The notes under the pieces: generated by a model
Seen by the model: the letters and a program-made list of their open reading frames with translations, nothing else
Databases searched by the model: none
What the model was told of the DNA's origin: nothing
Assembly: GCF_000315425.1 (NCBI RefSeq)
Contig: NZ_JH992927.1
Location: 36,129 to 100,128 of the forward strand
Direction: 5' to 3'
Length of the DNA stretch: 64,000 nucleotides
From: Massilia timonae CCUG 45783
Lineage (GTDB): Bacteria > Pseudomonadota > Gammaproteobacteria > Burkholderiales > Burkholderiaceae_D
Shown: positions 28,475-37,001 of the stretch, piece by piece
Position numbering within the stretch: position 1 is the first letter of the stretch
Layout of the letters: every line of letters begins with the position of its first letter
Position numbers and translations under genes: made by a program

Positions 28475-28996
28475 ATCGATGAGCTCCAATATAGAGAGTG
28501 AGACTGTGTGGTCCGGGTCGCTGTGTGTCGTATGACACCCTGACAACATCTCGGTTCCGCTTAACTGGACTCAAGATTGCCTGCATCAGACACCATGGTC
28601 TGTGCGCCATCCAACATTCGACAACATTCCTGAAAGCATTTTTTGTCGCCCCCTTCCAGCGCGGACCAGCACGGAAACCGCAAGCGCTCTTTTGGCATGC
28701 ATGCGCGCACGTCGCGGCATGTCAGGACGTCATGTCACACCCCTAATATAAATATGTCGGCATGACAGCCGGATGACAGTGCGCGCGCGCCGCACGTACG
28801 CTCTGTACATGACAGTGTCGTTACAGTTCGTTTCATCTTGGAAATGTGGAGTTTTTACTACTGTTGTAAAATCGCACAGCCTTTTCACGTTGGGTGCGCT
28901 ACCGCACCGAGCTGACGGAACTTGCACTGTTATGCTTTATCCAACATCGCTGCTGACGTATGCGTTGTCATCAACTTTAACCTACGGGAGTTACCT
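28475..28996. other. Long intergenic region between the regulator and ompA
   Basis: 522 bp with no convincing gene. It is less GC-rich than its surroundings. It contains the repeat cluster at 28718-28815 and, further on, a TAAAAT hexamer at 28867-28872 that could be a -10 element for ompA; a TTGGAA at 28838-28843 is too far away (23 bp) to be its -35. The leader of ompA would be about 120 nt. Confidence 0.5.
28718..28815. promoter_or_regulatory. Cluster of CATGTCA/TGACATG-type half-sites
   Basis: Five copies in about 100 bp: CATGTCAG 28718-28725, CATGTCAC 28731-28738, CATGACAG 28761-28768, GATGACAG 28772-28779 and CATGACAG 28808-28815. The first two are in the opposite orientation to the last three. 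A further TATGACAC is at 28531-28538. Such clustered half-sites suggest a multi-site operator, possibly for the adjacent winged-helix protein. Confidence 0.4.
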
Positions 28997-30025
28997 GTGA
29001 ACAATACCAAGAAGATCGCCCTGGCTGCCGCACTGCTGTGCGCATCCGGCGCCACCCTCGCCCAAGAGATCAACCCGTCGTGGTACATCCAGCCAAGCGT
29101 CAACCACGTGAAGCCGGATGCAGACTTCGGCGTGGACGATCGCGACACCGGTGGCGGCCTGAAGTTCGGTAAGGCGGTGCACCAGAACTGGGACATCCAG
29201 ATCGGCGCCAGCCAGACCCGCTTCGAGCAAGGCCAAAGCGAGTATCGTCAGACCCTGCTGGGCGTCGACGCCCTGCTGATGCTGAGCCGCGATCGCTTCC
29301 GTCCGTTCGTCCTGTTCGGCCTGGGCGCCGAGCGTGACAAGGTGAACAACCCACTGCGCAACGTCGAGAAAAACTCGCCGTACGCTACCGTCGGTATCGG
29401 TTTCCAGGCCAGCCTGACCCCGCAATGGTCGCTGCAAGCCGACCTGCGCACCGTGCGCGGCTTCCTGCGTGATGACGAAGAATTCGGCTTCAAGCGCAGC
29501 AACAACAAGATGCTGACCGTCGGCCTGAACTACGCGTTCAACCCGCCGCCAGCGCCACCGGCACCGGCTCCAGCCCCAGTGGTCGAGGCTCCGCCTCCAG
29601 CACCGGCGCCAGTCGAACCGCCACCACCACCAGCACCGCGCTTCCAGAAAGTGACCCTGGAAGCCACCAAGCTGTTCGCCTTCGACAAGGCTGAAGTGAT
29701 CACCCCGGCGCCGAAGCTGGACGAGATCGCCGCTGCCCTGCAAGCCGACACCTCGGTCACCAACGTCGAAATCACCGGCTACACCGACCGCCTGGGTTCG
29801 GAATCGTACAACCAGAAGCTGTCGGAGCGCCGCGCCAACGCCGTGCGTGAATACCTGGTCGGCAAGGGCATCGACGGCAACCGCCTGCGCGCCATCGGCA
29901 AGGGCGAAGCCAACCCGCTGGTCGAGTGCAACCAGAAGAACCGCGCTCAGCTGATCGCTTGCCTGGAGCCAAACCGCCGCGTTGAAGTCGACCAGATCAC
30001 GGTCGAAGTGCCAGTGCAGCAGTAA
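28997..30025 (+). CDS. OmpA-family outer membrane protein
   Basis: 342 residues with a GTG start at 28997; GGGAG is 6 nt upstream and translation from there opens directly into a signal peptide (NNTKKIALAAALLCASGATLAQ). Next comes an eight-stranded OmpA-like beta-barrel (~residues 25-190), a Pro/Ala-rich linker, and the peptidoglycan-binding OmpA C-terminal domain (TGYTDRLGSESYNQKLSERRA, with a disulfide-type CNQKN...LIACLEPN loop). It tethers the outer membrane to peptidoglycan and, from its simple codon use and strong terminator, is probably highly expressed. Confidence 0.93.
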   Translation: MNNTKKIALAAALLCASGATLAQEINPSWYIQPSVNHVKPDADFGVDDRDTGGGLKFGKAVHQNWDIQIGASQTRFEQGQSEYRQTLLGVDALLMLSRDRFRPFVLFGLGAERDKVNNPLRNVEKNSPYATVGIGFQASLTPQWSLQADLRTVRGFLRDDEEFGFKRSNNKMLTVGLNYAFNPPPAPPAPAPAPVVEAPPPAPAPVEPPPPPAPRFQKVTLEATKLFAFDKAEVITPAPKLDEIAAALQADTSVTNVEITGYTDRLGSESYNQKLSERRANAVREYLVGKGIDGNRLRAIGKGEANPLVECNQKNRAQLIACLEPNRRVEVDQITVEVPVQQ

Positions 30026-30119
30026 TACCGTAGGCGACACCGCCCCGACGCACTCGCCTTCCCGCCCGCCGTCCCGTACGGCGGCCGGGAAAGCGGGTGG
30101 TCGCGGCGACGCTGAATCA

Positions 30120-30140
30120 GGGGGCTTCGGCCCCCTTTTC
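30120..30140 (+). terminator. Rho-independent terminator of ompA
   Basis: GGGGGC-TTCG-GCCCCC stem with the stable TTCG tetraloop, followed by TTTTC. It ends 17 bp before the next start codon. Confidence 0.8.
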
Positions 30141-30156
30141 ATTTGGAGGATGGGAT

Positions 30157-31071
30157 ATGGCAGTTAAGAAATGGTTCCCTTACACGCACCAGATTCTGAA
30201 AGTCCTGCGTTGCGCGGTAACGGAATGGCTGGACCACCGTGCCTCCAGCAAGGGCGCAGCCTTGGCCTTCTACACCCTGTTTTCGCTGGCGCCGATCCTG
30301 GTGCTGGTGATCGCCGTCGCCGGCTTCTTCTATGGCGAGGAAGCCGCGCAAGGCCAGTTGCTGGCCGAGCTGCGCGGGCTGCTGGGGGCGCAGGGGGCGG
30401 ACACGATCCAGGCCATCCTGGCCGGCGCCCAGAACAAGGAGACGGGCCGCTTCGCCACGATCGTCGCCACCGTGCTGCTGATCGTCGGCGCCACCACCGT
30501 GTTTTCCGAGCTGAAGGACAGCCTGGACGAGATCTGGGGCCTCCCGGCGCCGGCCGACGCCGGCATCTGGAACACGATCCGCACCCGCCTGCTGTCGTTC
30601 GGCATGGTCCTGGTGCTGGGTTTCCTGCTGATGGTGTCCCTGGTCGTCAGCGCCGCCACCACGGTGGCAGAGAAGTTCATCACCGGTGTGTGGCAGGAAG
30701 CCGCCATCATCATGGGCTGGATCGCCTCGGGCATCGGCTTCCTGGTCATCGCCACCCTGTTCGGCGTGATCTACAAGCTGCTGCCGCGCGTGCGGCTGTC
30801 GTGGAAGGACGTCACCATCGGCGCGCTCGGCACGGCGGCGATGTTCACGCTGGGTAAGTTCGGGATCGGGCTGTACATCGGCAACAGCGGCACCACCGAC
30901 AGCTTCGGCGCCGCCGGTTCGCTGATCGCGCTGCTGCTGTGGGTGTATTACTCGGCGCAGATCTTCTTCCTGGGCGCCGAGTTCGCGCGCCAGTACGCCC
31001 TGCAGATGGGCAGCTTGCACAACAAGCCGAAGGAAGTGACGGGCGTGGAACCGAAAGCCAATACCGCGTAA
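30157..31071 (+). CDS. YihY/virulence factor BrkB family membrane protein
   Basis: 304 residues from ATG 30157, preceded by TGGAGGA. The protein shows the family signature KGAALAFYTLFSLAPILVLVIA, six hydrophobic segments and the WxLLPRVR-like KLLPRVRLSWKDVTIGALGTA region. Often mis-called ribonuclease BN; the family are integral inner-membrane proteins of unknown transport or envelope role. The C-terminus is short and cytoplasmic. Single-gene unit between two terminators. Confidence 0.93.
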   Translation: MAVKKWFPYTHQILKVLRCAVTEWLDHRASSKGAALAFYTLFSLAPILVLVIAVAGFFYGEEAAQGQLLAELRGLLGAQGADTIQAILAGAQNKETGRFATIVATVLLIVGATTVFSELKDSLDEIWGLPAPADAGIWNTIRTRLLSFGMVLVLGFLLMVSLVVSAATTVAEKFITGVWQEAAIIMGWIASGIGFLVIATLFGVIYKLLPRVRLSWKDVTIGALGTAAMFTLGKFGIGLYIGNSGTTDSFGAAGSLIALLLWVYYSAQIFFLGAEFARQYALQMGSLHNKPKEVTGVEPKANTA

Positions 31072-31101
31072 AAAACCATGCCGGGCCGGCCGGCCCGGCA
31101 T
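31070..31101 (-). terminator. Terminator of the AI-2E permease gene, perfect 24-nt palindrome
   Basis: Arms ATGCCGGGCCGG and CCGGCCCGGCAT (31078-31101) without mismatch, and on the minus strand a TTTTTT run directly after, so it terminates the gene at 31124-32365. It also abuts the convergent yihY stop and may serve both. Confidence 0.75.
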
Positions 31102-31123
31102 GCCCGCGCGGCGGCTGCGGCGC

Positions 31124-32365
31124 TTATTCGCCCAGCAGCTCCGACACCACTTCCATCCCCTCGACCCGCTCGGCCACCACCTTCAGCACCATCACCACCG
31201 GCACACCGAGCAGCAAACCCCAGACGCCCCACAACCAGCCCCAGAACAGCAGGCTGACGAAGACCGCCGCCGGGTTCATGCGCGCGATCTTGCCGGTCAT
31301 CCAGGTGGCGACGACCATGCCGACCAGGGTCGCGATCGCCATCGAGGCGCCGCCCACCAGCATCACCATGCTCAGGGTCTCGAACTGCAGGAAAGCCGCC
31401 AGCCCGGTCGCGACCGTGATGACGAGCGGGCCGAAATACGGCATCAGGTGGGCCACGCCGGCGAAGGCGGCCCAGGCGCCGGCGTTCTCGAGGCCGATCA
31501 GGCGCAGCGCGCCCCACATCAAGAGGGCGAGCAGGATATTGGTCACCAGGAGCATGAACATATAGCTCTGGATCGAGGTATTGATGTCGTCCAGGATATG
31601 GACCGTGACTTTCTTGCGTGTGAGCGAGGGGCCGGTGAGCTTGACCAGCTTGCGCTTGAAGGTGTCGCCCGCCAGCAGCAGGAAGAACACCAGGAACACC
31701 ACCATGGTCGCCTGCGACATGAAGGCGGCCAGGCTCATCGAGCCGGCCAGCACCCAGTCCATCACGCGGATCGGCGAACTGGCCGCGGCGGCCGGCGGCG
31801 GATACTGGCGCCGCTGCTGCGCCAGGCGCTTGGCGTCGGCGCCGACGTTGCTCGCGGCGCGCTCGATCTCGGCCGCCGCCGCCTGCATCTGCTGCAGGGT
31901 CGAGCGCTGGCCGCTGGTATTGGTGAGGATGCGCGTGACCTTGTGGGTCAGCGTCGGCAATTCATCGAGGATGTTGAAGAATTCGCCCTGCAGCCGGTAC
32001 AGGGTGCCCGCCATCGCGCCCACGATCACGGCCGTGACCAGGGTGGCGCCGATGATGCGCTTGACGTGCCAGCGCTCGAGCCAGCGCACGACGGGATTCA
32101 GGGTATAGGCGATCAGGATGCCGAGCAGCAGCGGCACGAAGAATTTCTGCGCCCACTGGAGCGCGAACACGAAGGCGATGGTGGCGAGGATGCCGAGCGA
32201 CAATCCGCGCGCATTGACGTGCAGCGGCACGCGCATGCCGCCGATGTGCAAGGCGATGTCGTCGCCGGCCGCGCGCGTGTCCGCGCGCGCGGCGTCGGGG
32301 GCGGCTGGTTCAGGCGAAGGGTTGGATGCTGCCGGCGTGGCCGGATCGGTTGGTGCTAGCTGCAT
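31124..32365 (-). CDS. AI-2E family transporter (PerM/YdiK-like permease)
   Basis: 413 residues. After a ~45-residue Pro/Ala tail there are about eight membrane segments in the family's arrangement: two early helices (LSLGILATIAFVFALQW, VPLLLGILIAYTLNPVVRWL), a long soluble middle part, and C-terminal helices with MPYFGPLVITVATGLAAFLQ and WGWLWGVWGLLLGVPVVMVLKV. Members export small molecules or ions such as AI-2 or Na+/Li+; the substrate here is unknown. It reads toward the palindromic terminator shared with yihY. Confidence 0.9.
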   Translation of the reverse strand: MQLAPTDPATPAASNPSPEPAAPDAARADTRAAGDDIALHIGGMRVPLHVNARGLSLGILATIAFVFALQWAQKFFVPLLLGILIAYTLNPVVRWLERWHVKRIIGATLVTAVIVGAMAGTLYRLQGEFFNILDELPTLTHKVTRILTNTSGQRSTLQQMQAAAAEIERAASNVGADAKRLAQQRRQYPPPAAAASSPIRVMDWVLAGSMSLAAFMSQATMVVFLVFFLLLAGDTFKRKLVKLTGPSLTRKKVTVHILDDINTSIQSYMFMLLVTNILLALLMWGALRLIGLENAGAWAAFAGVAHLMPYFGPLVITVATGLAAFLQFETLSMVMLVGGASMAIATLVGMVVATWMTGKIARMNPAAVFVSLLFWGWLWGVWGLLLGVPVVMVLKVVAERVEGMEVVSELLGE

Positions 32366-32409
32366 GGTATGCCTGAACGAGATGCCGGGCCGCCCCGGTT
32401 ATCCGCATA

Positions 32410-32724
32410 TTATTTCACACGGATGTCGTTCTTGACCGAAGTCACGCCTTTGACGCCACGGGCGATCTCGACCGCGCGCTGCGCGTCGCGTGGATCGGCC
32501 ACGAAGCCCGACAGCTGGACGTCGCCCTTGAAGGTTTCGACGTTGACTTCGCGTGCCTTCACGTTCGGGTCATTGACCAGGGCGGCCTTGACCTTGGTGG
32601 TGATCACGGCGTCGTCGATGTACTCGCCGGTGCTGGCTTGCTGGTTGGTCGACGAGCAGCCGACGGCGGTGATGGCGACGGTGGCGACGAATGCGGCGGA
32701 GATGAGGTTCTTGGCGATTTTCAT
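32410..32724 (-). CDS. BON-domain lipoprotein
   Basis: 104 residues. Lipoprotein signal ending in ITAVGCSS, then one BON domain (DDAVITTKVKAALVNDPNVKA...VNVETFKGDVQLSGFV...GVTSVKNDIRVK). BON domains bind phospholipid and occur in OsmY- and DolP-type envelope proteins of the periplasm. No GTNCG-N4-CGNAC site is seen upstream, unlike the second BON gene at 39826, with which it shares the fold and the lipoprotein form. Confidence 0.9.
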   Translation of the reverse strand: MKIAKNLISAAFVATVAITAVGCSSTNQQASTGEYIDDAVITTKVKAALVNDPNVKAREVNVETFKGDVQLSGFVADPRDAQRAVEIARGVKGVTSVKNDIRVK

Positions 32725-32808
32725 GATGGCTCCTTATTGATAGTCATGGTGGTGCAATACCCTTGCGGGCGGGTTGGGCGGCGCCGGCAATCCGGCCCGC
32801 AGGTTCTT

Positions 32809-33354
32809 TCATTTGCCGTAGGCCGTCCGGGTGGTGCTGATGCACCCTTCCTTGACGTCACCGGCGAAGGCGTCGCACTTCTGCAGTGCGACGCGGTATT
32901 CGGCGTCGATCTTGGCGCCCTGCGCTTCGAGGCGCGCCTCGATCGCCTTGCGGTCGGCCCGGGCGTCGGCCTGGCTGGCCACCAGGGTCGCCTTGGCCTG
33001 GCGCTGGCACACGTCGCGGTCGTTGCCGACCGCGGCGCCGCAGCGCGTCTTGTCGCGCTCGTAATAGGCCGAGGCGATGCGCATGCGCGCCTGGGTATAG
33101 GCCGCCAGCGTGTTCTTGTAGGCGGCGCCCGCTTCTTCCTCGACGCGCACGCGGGCGGCGCGGGCGTCGGCGACGCAGATCTCGTGCGGGACGCCGGCCA
33201 TCACGTCGCAGCGCGCCTTGGCAGCGTCGTAAGCGGCTTCGGCGGCGTCCATCGCCTGTTGGTAGACGATCTTCGCTTCCGGCTGCTGGGCGGCAGCCTG
33301 GCCAGCCCAGCCGAGAGCTGCACCGATCAGAAGGAGCGCATGCGACGTCTTCAT
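32809..33354 (-). CDS. Exported protein with three C-x10-C helical repeats
   Basis: 181 residues from the ATG at 33354 (MKTSHALLLIGAALGWAGQAAAQ, a Sec signal peptide). The mature protein is helical and contains three spaced cysteine pairs, each C-x10-C: CDVMAGVPHEIC, CGAAVGNDRDVC and CDAFAGDVKEGC, each preceded by an AY-x-x-A/R-K/R helix. They probably form disulfide-pinned helical hairpins in the periplasm. The same C-x10-C pattern occurs in the neighbouring gene at 34195. No named family recognised. An exact GTNCG-N4-CGNAC site is 62-75 bp upstream. Confidence 0.75.
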   Translation of the reverse strand: MKTSHALLLIGAALGWAGQAAAQQPEAKIVYQQAMDAAEAAYDAAKARCDVMAGVPHEICVADARAARVRVEEEAGAAYKNTLAAYTQARMRIASAYYERDKTRCGAAVGNDRDVCQRQAKATLVASQADARADRKAIEARLEAQGAKIDAEYRVALQKCDAFAGDVKEGCISTTRTAYGK

Positions 33355-33415
33355 TGTTTTTGTTCTCCACTTGTCAACATTGGAGACATCTTTACATGCC
33401 GTGCAGCGGGTTTCT

Positions 33416-33429
33416 GTTCGATGCCGAAC
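33416..33429 (-). promoter_or_regulatory. GTNCG-N4-CGNAC site, perfect palindrome
   Basis: GTTCG-ATGC-CGAAC, upstream of the gene starting at 33354 (minus strand). The hexamer at the standard 29.5-bp spacing is AAAGAT (33388-33393), a weak -10. Confidence 0.55.
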
Positions 33430-33568
33430 ACAACTAACAGACTCTTGGCGCACGCCTATAGATGGGTAGACATAGAACAAGCCAAACGCTGGAAGCGGGA
33501 TTGCGCCAGCCGACTCGGCCACCTCCAGCATAGTGATAGCGGCAGGCTCTACCCTCGGAACAAGGTGG

Positions 33569-33582
33569 GTGCGGCAACGCAC
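33569..33582 (+). promoter_or_regulatory. GTNCG-N4-CGNAC site, with -10 at standard spacing
   Basis: GTGCG-GCAA-CGCAC, 57 bp before the ATG at 33639. TATTCT (33605-33610) starts 29.5 bp after the centre, giving a predicted position of -41.5. Confidence 0.6.
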
Positions 33583-33638
33583 AGACCCTCCCTGGTCACC
33601 TGACTATTCTGGATTCACACTTTTGTCAGGAGAACAAC

Positions 33639-34103
33639 ATGAATGCTAACCGCAAATTTATCGTCGCCCTGCTCGCGACCGGCGCGCTTCTCACTGGCTG
33701 CGCCAGCAACAGCTCCCAGCCTTATGGCTACAACAATGGATACGGCTCGGGCAGCAGCACCGCCTCCGCCGGCTACGGCGTGATCGAATCGATCCAGGTG
33801 GTCCAGGGCGAGAACCGCACCAGCGGCGCCGGTGGCGTGCTGGGCGGCGTGGTCGGCGCACTGGCCGGCAGCCAGATCGGCAGCGGCAGCGGCCGTACCG
33901 CAGCGACGGTGGCCGGCGGCCTGGCTGGCGCCGTCGTCGGCAACAACGTCGAGAAGAACCGCAATGCCGCGGGTCCGGAGATGTACCAGATCAATATGCG
34001 CATGGATAACGGCGAATACCGCGCCGTGACCCAGGACAGCGCCTACGATCTGCGCGTGGGCAACCGCGTGCGCATCGTCGACGGCCGCGTCTACCGCTAC
34101 TGA
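33639..34103 (+). CDS. Glycine-zipper 2TM-domain lipoprotein (17 kDa antigen/SlyB-like)
   Basis: 154 residues. Signal ending in the lipobox LLTGCAS; a Tyr/Gly/Ser-rich spacer; the glycine zipper GVLGGVVGALAGSQIGSGSG...VAGGLAGAVVGNNVEKN; and a C-terminal beta domain (YQINMRMDNGEYRAVTQD, VGNRVRIVDGRVYRY). SlyB-like proteins sit in the outer membrane and stabilise it under stress. An exact palindrome with a matching -10 precedes it. A paralogue with the same C-terminal RxGDRVRIV-K/DGR pattern is at 41468. Confidence 0.9.
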   Translation: MNANRKFIVALLATGALLTGCASNSSQPYGYNNGYGSGSSTASAGYGVIESIQVVQGENRTSGAGGVLGGVVGALAGSQIGSGSGRTAATVAGGLAGAVVGNNVEKNRNAAGPEMYQINMRMDNGEYRAVTQDSAYDLRVGNRVRIVDGRVYRY

Positions 34104-34194
34104 TCCACCGGCGCGAGGCGGACGGGAGCATGCCTACCGCCCTCCTCGCGCACATCCGGCCGGCGCACCGGCCATCGAACAGCTGGAGGCAACC

Positions 34195-34542
34195 ATGACC
34201 ATTCTCACCCGCATCGCGCGTGGCGCCTGCGCCTGCGCCCTGGCCGGCGTCGCCTTCGCGGCGTCGGCCCAGGATACCTTGCAGGCCGGCACCGACGCGA
34301 CCGTCAACCCGACCGTCGCCCGCCAGCAGGCGCGGGAGATCGCGCAAGGCGACCCGCCGCGCTGGTATCGCAACGATCCCCAGCAGCAGACGCTGCGCAA
34401 GGAACTCGGCGCGGCGCTGCAGGAGGCGCAGAACGCCTGCCGCAAGGCGCCGGCGGCCGAACGCAAGTCGTGCATGGACGAGGCGCGCGCCACCTGGCAG
34501 CGCGAAACCGCCCAGCTCGGCAAGCCGATGCCACGGCAATAG
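34195..34542 (+). CDS. Small exported protein with a C-x10-C pair
   Basis: 115 residues with a signal peptide (ARGACACALAGVAFAASAQD). The mature part includes QQQTLRKELGAALQEAQNAC and the pair CRKAPAAERKSC followed by MDEARATWQRE, a single copy of the helical C-x10-C element seen three times at 32809-33354. No known family. It is 91 bp after the glycine-zipper lipoprotein and could share its promoter. A terminator follows. Confidence 0.72.
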   Translation: MTILTRIARGACACALAGVAFAASAQDTLQAGTDATVNPTVARQQAREIAQGDPPRWYRNDPQQQTLRKELGAALQEAQNACRKAPAAERKSCMDEARATWQRETAQLGKPMPRQ

Positions 34543-34565
34543 GGGCAATCAACGCATCGACGAAG

Positions 34566-34591
34566 CGGCCATCCCGGTGGCCGTTTTTTTT
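34566..34591 (+). terminator. Rho-independent terminator
   Basis: Stem CGGCCA/TGGCCG (loop TCCCGG) and eight T, 24 bp after the stop at 34542; it also abuts the stop of the convergent gene. Confidence 0.85.
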
Positions 34592-34594
34592 CGC

Positions 34595-35737
34595 CTACTT
34601 CTTCTTGCGCCGCGGCGGCAGCGGATATACGTCCGCCACCAGGGTGCTGTCGCCGATCTGGCGGCTGGGCGACGCCGAGTCGTGCACCACCAGCAGTCCC
34701 TGTTCGCGCCCGTCCTGGCTCGAAAACAGCGAGATGCCTTCGGGGTGGTCGGCACCCTGCCCGAACGGCAGCGCCAGCACGTGTTCCAGCATGTCCCGCC
34801 CCACCACCGAGGCCTTGTCCGGCCGCGCCCCGCCCGGCCAGCGCAGCAGCGCCACGGGCCCGTCGAGGTCCATCGTCGGTCCGGCCAGGATCAGGAGATC
34901 CTTGCCTTGCACACACAGGTCGCGGATGCCCAGGCCGTTCAGGTCGAGGAAATGCTTGCGGTACAGGGCGCCCTCGTCGTCGAGCGGCGCCAGCCGCAGC
35001 CAGCCTTCTTCACCATCGTCGACCGGCGCCACCTCGACGATCGCGGCCCAGCCGCGCAGCACCGGGCCACGCAAGCCCAGCAGCACGTTCCTGCCGGCCA
35101 GGGCGATGCCCTCGATATCGAAACCGTTGTCCTTGCCGGGAATGGCCAGGAAGGGACCGAAGTGCTCGTCCTGGCGCAGCAGCCCCGTCAATTCGTTGCC
35201 GTGCTCGTCGCCGCGCAGCAGCGCCGCGGTGCGCCGCCTGCCCTTGTGCGCGGCTTCCTTCTGCAGCGTGAAGCCGCCGTCCTGCCTGACGAGGGGAATG
35301 CGCGCCAGCAGGTAGCGGTTGCCGTCGGCGCTGACGCTGGCCAGGCGCTTGTGCGTGCGCCGCACGCCATCGCCCGCGTCCGGCTGCTTGCGACGCAGGC
35401 TGTGCGAGCCGGTCAGCCACAGATAGTCACCGTCGCTGGCCAGGCCCTCGATATCGGCTTCGTTGATGCGCTTGCCTTCCTCGTCATGCGGTGGCAAGGG
35501 CAGCTGCAGGAAGTCGTGCAGCGCGAACTGGTGGTGCGCGCGCGCAAAACTGGTCTTGCCGCGGCTGTCCTCGGCCGCCAGGGTCAGGCGCTCGATGGTG
35601 AGCGACTCGTCGTTGGCCACCCATAAGGTGTCGCCCATGCGCAGGGCCACCGACAGGCCGTTGCGCAGCTCCTTGCCGGGGCTGAGGTCATCGCGTTCAG
35701 GATGGAATTCGAGCAGGACGATATTGGACGGATGCAT
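34595..35737 (-). CDS. DUF3616-family beta-propeller-like protein
   Basis: 380 residues from the ATG at 35737 (MHPSNIVLLEFHPERDD); GAGG lies 7-10 nt upstream and the extra residues of the longer frame do not look coding. It has repeated beta-rich segments such as GDTLWVANDESLTIERL, DIEGLASDGDYLWLTGSHS and GFDIEGIALAGRNVLLGLRGP, as in the DUF3616 family (cytoplasmic or periplasmic proteins of unknown function). No signal peptide. It stands alone between the lipoprotein block and a 403-bp gap. Confidence 0.8.
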   Translation of the reverse strand: MHPSNIVLLEFHPERDDLSPGKELRNGLSVALRMGDTLWVANDESLTIERLTLAAEDSRGKTSFARAHHQFALHDFLQLPLPPHDEEGKRINEADIEGLASDGDYLWLTGSHSLRRKQPDAGDGVRRTHKRLASVSADGNRYLLARIPLVRQDGGFTLQKEAAHKGRRRTAALLRGDEHGNELTGLLRQDEHFGPFLAIPGKDNGFDIEGIALAGRNVLLGLRGPVLRGWAAIVEVAPVDDGEEGWLRLAPLDDEGALYRKHFLDLNGLGIRDLCVQGKDLLILAGPTMDLDGPVALLRWPGGARPDKASVVGRDMLEHVLALPFGQGADHPEGISLFSSQDGREQGLLVVHDSASPSRQIGDSTLVADVYPLPPRRKKK

Positions 35738-36140
35738 GCTGCGCCTCGGGGATCGGTGTTGACCCCAGCATACCGTATGAGCCTGCTTCTGAGCGTCCGC
35801 CGAGCGCAAGTCGTGCAGCCCTCGAACAGGTCCCTGCGCAGGGAAAGATGTCGAAGAAGAGGCACGCCATACGTCAACCGCCGGCCGTGGCGTGCGTTAT
35901 ATGCCCAGTGCGATGCCCAGTGCGACAAGCGGGAAATGATCTGCAAAGGACAAAAAAGACGGCGTCCAATCCCCGATTGCGACGCCGCTCAAGCCCCACC
36001 ATATTCTGTACAACACGATCCGCCCTGTCGTTCTTGATGGCGGCGCGATCGCTCATGCCTCAACTGCTCGTTTCAACCGGCGTTCCGGCTGGTGGTTGCC
36101 GCAAAACTCCTCGCGGCAACGCTTCGAAGACAGCTTACCC
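35738..36140. other. Gene-poor interval
   Basis: 403 bp with no credible gene on either strand: possible frames are short and have atypical composition. The only structure noted is a tandem duplication of the 12-mer ATGCCCAGTGCG (35901-35912 and 35913-35924). Promoters of the DUF3616 gene must lie at its left edge. Confidence 0.5.
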
Positions 36141-36524
36141 TTATTCTGGTATTTGCTGCGCCCGTTTGCGATTGACGTACCAGCCCAGTGCGCCCAGCAC
36201 CAGGGCGGCGCCCGCCGCTTGCTTGCCCAGCCGGCGCTGACGCACGAAATTGACCACGCCCAGCGCATAGGGCAACAGCACCGACACATTGGTTCCGGTT
36301 GGCTTCAGCAAGGCATCGGCCCGGGCACGCAAGGCCCAGGTCGCATGATCCATCGCCGAGTGCAGCATGACTTCGGGCTTGATGCCGTACTGGATGCTGG
36401 CCTTGGCGTGCGCCACGCCTGCACGGAAGAACTCGCCTTCACGCAATAGCTCCGCCTTGCGCACCGCCGGATCGAGGCTGTGCTGGTGACCGGCCAATCC
36501 TGTCGTTCCGTTTTGATTCTGCAT
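36141..36524 (-). CDS. Hypothetical membrane-associated protein of the YqjD-YqjE cluster
   Basis: 127 residues from ATG 36524 (MQNQNGTTGLAG), preceded by AGGGAG. Helical, with a C-terminal hydrophobic segment (GKQAAGAALVLGALGWYVN) and a basic end (RKRAQQIPE). It follows the YqjD/ElaB-like and YqjE-like genes in the same direction (75 bp after yqjE), the place YqjK or a similar partner has in enterobacteria, but it does not look like YqjK itself. Confidence 0.72.
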   Translation of the reverse strand: MQNQNGTTGLAGHQHSLDPAVRKAELLREGEFFRAGVAHAKASIQYGIKPEVMLHSAMDHATWALRARADALLKPTGTNVSVLLPYALGVVNFVRQRRLGKQAAGAALVLGALGWYVNRKRAQQIPE

Positions 36525-36599
36525 ACTTTCTCCCTTGGTGACACCGCTTGTATTCGCCGCTTGCGATCGCCCGTCGAGGCAGGCGCCCGTCAAAGCCGT

Positions 36600-36986
36600 T
36601 TACAACAGCATTTCGCGGTCGTTCTTGAGTTCTTTCATCGTCGCCGGGAAGGCCAGCTTGTTCTGCTTGAGCAGCGCCAGTCCCTTCGTCACCAGCACCG
36701 CCGTGATCAGGGCGAAGACCGCGAACATGATCAGCAGGATGGTCCAGCCCATCGAGTCCCACGCCAGCGCCACCACCGTCATGGCGCCGAAGGCGATGGC
36801 GAACCAGACCGCCAGCACCGCCGCCGCGAAGATGGCCAGCAGCTCGATCACGTGGTTGCGGATCTCGGACAGCTCGAGCGCCGCCAGTTCGACGCGCGAG
36901 ACCGCCAGCCCGAACAGGCTCTTGAACAGGCTGGAGATACCGCTGATGACACCAGGGTTATGTACGATCGCGTCTTGTTTATCCAC
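36600..36986 (-). CDS. Phage-holin-like inner membrane protein (YqjE family)
   Basis: 128 residues with two transmembrane helices (AIFAAAVLAVWFAIAFGAMTVV and TILLIMFAVFALITAVLVT) between amphipathic ends. The opening GVISGISSLFKSLFGLAVSRVELAALEL and the helix pair are typical of YqjE, an inner-membrane protein linked in E. coli with YqjD and stress. It is 15 bp downstream of the YqjD-like gene and co-transcribed with it. No holin function is implied. Confidence 0.87.
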   Translation of the reverse strand: MDKQDAIVHNPGVISGISSLFKSLFGLAVSRVELAALELSEIRNHVIELLAIFAAAVLAVWFAIAFGAMTVVALAWDSMGWTILLIMFAVFALITAVLVTKGLALLKQNKLAFPATMKELKNDREMLL

Positions 36987-37001
36987 GTCAGTCCCCCGGC
37001 C

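Noticed and set aside
28838..28872. TTGGAA/TAAAAT as a sigma-70 promoter of ompA
   Set aside because: The 23-bp spacing is too long for a normal -35/-10 pair; only the -10-like hexamer is mentioned.
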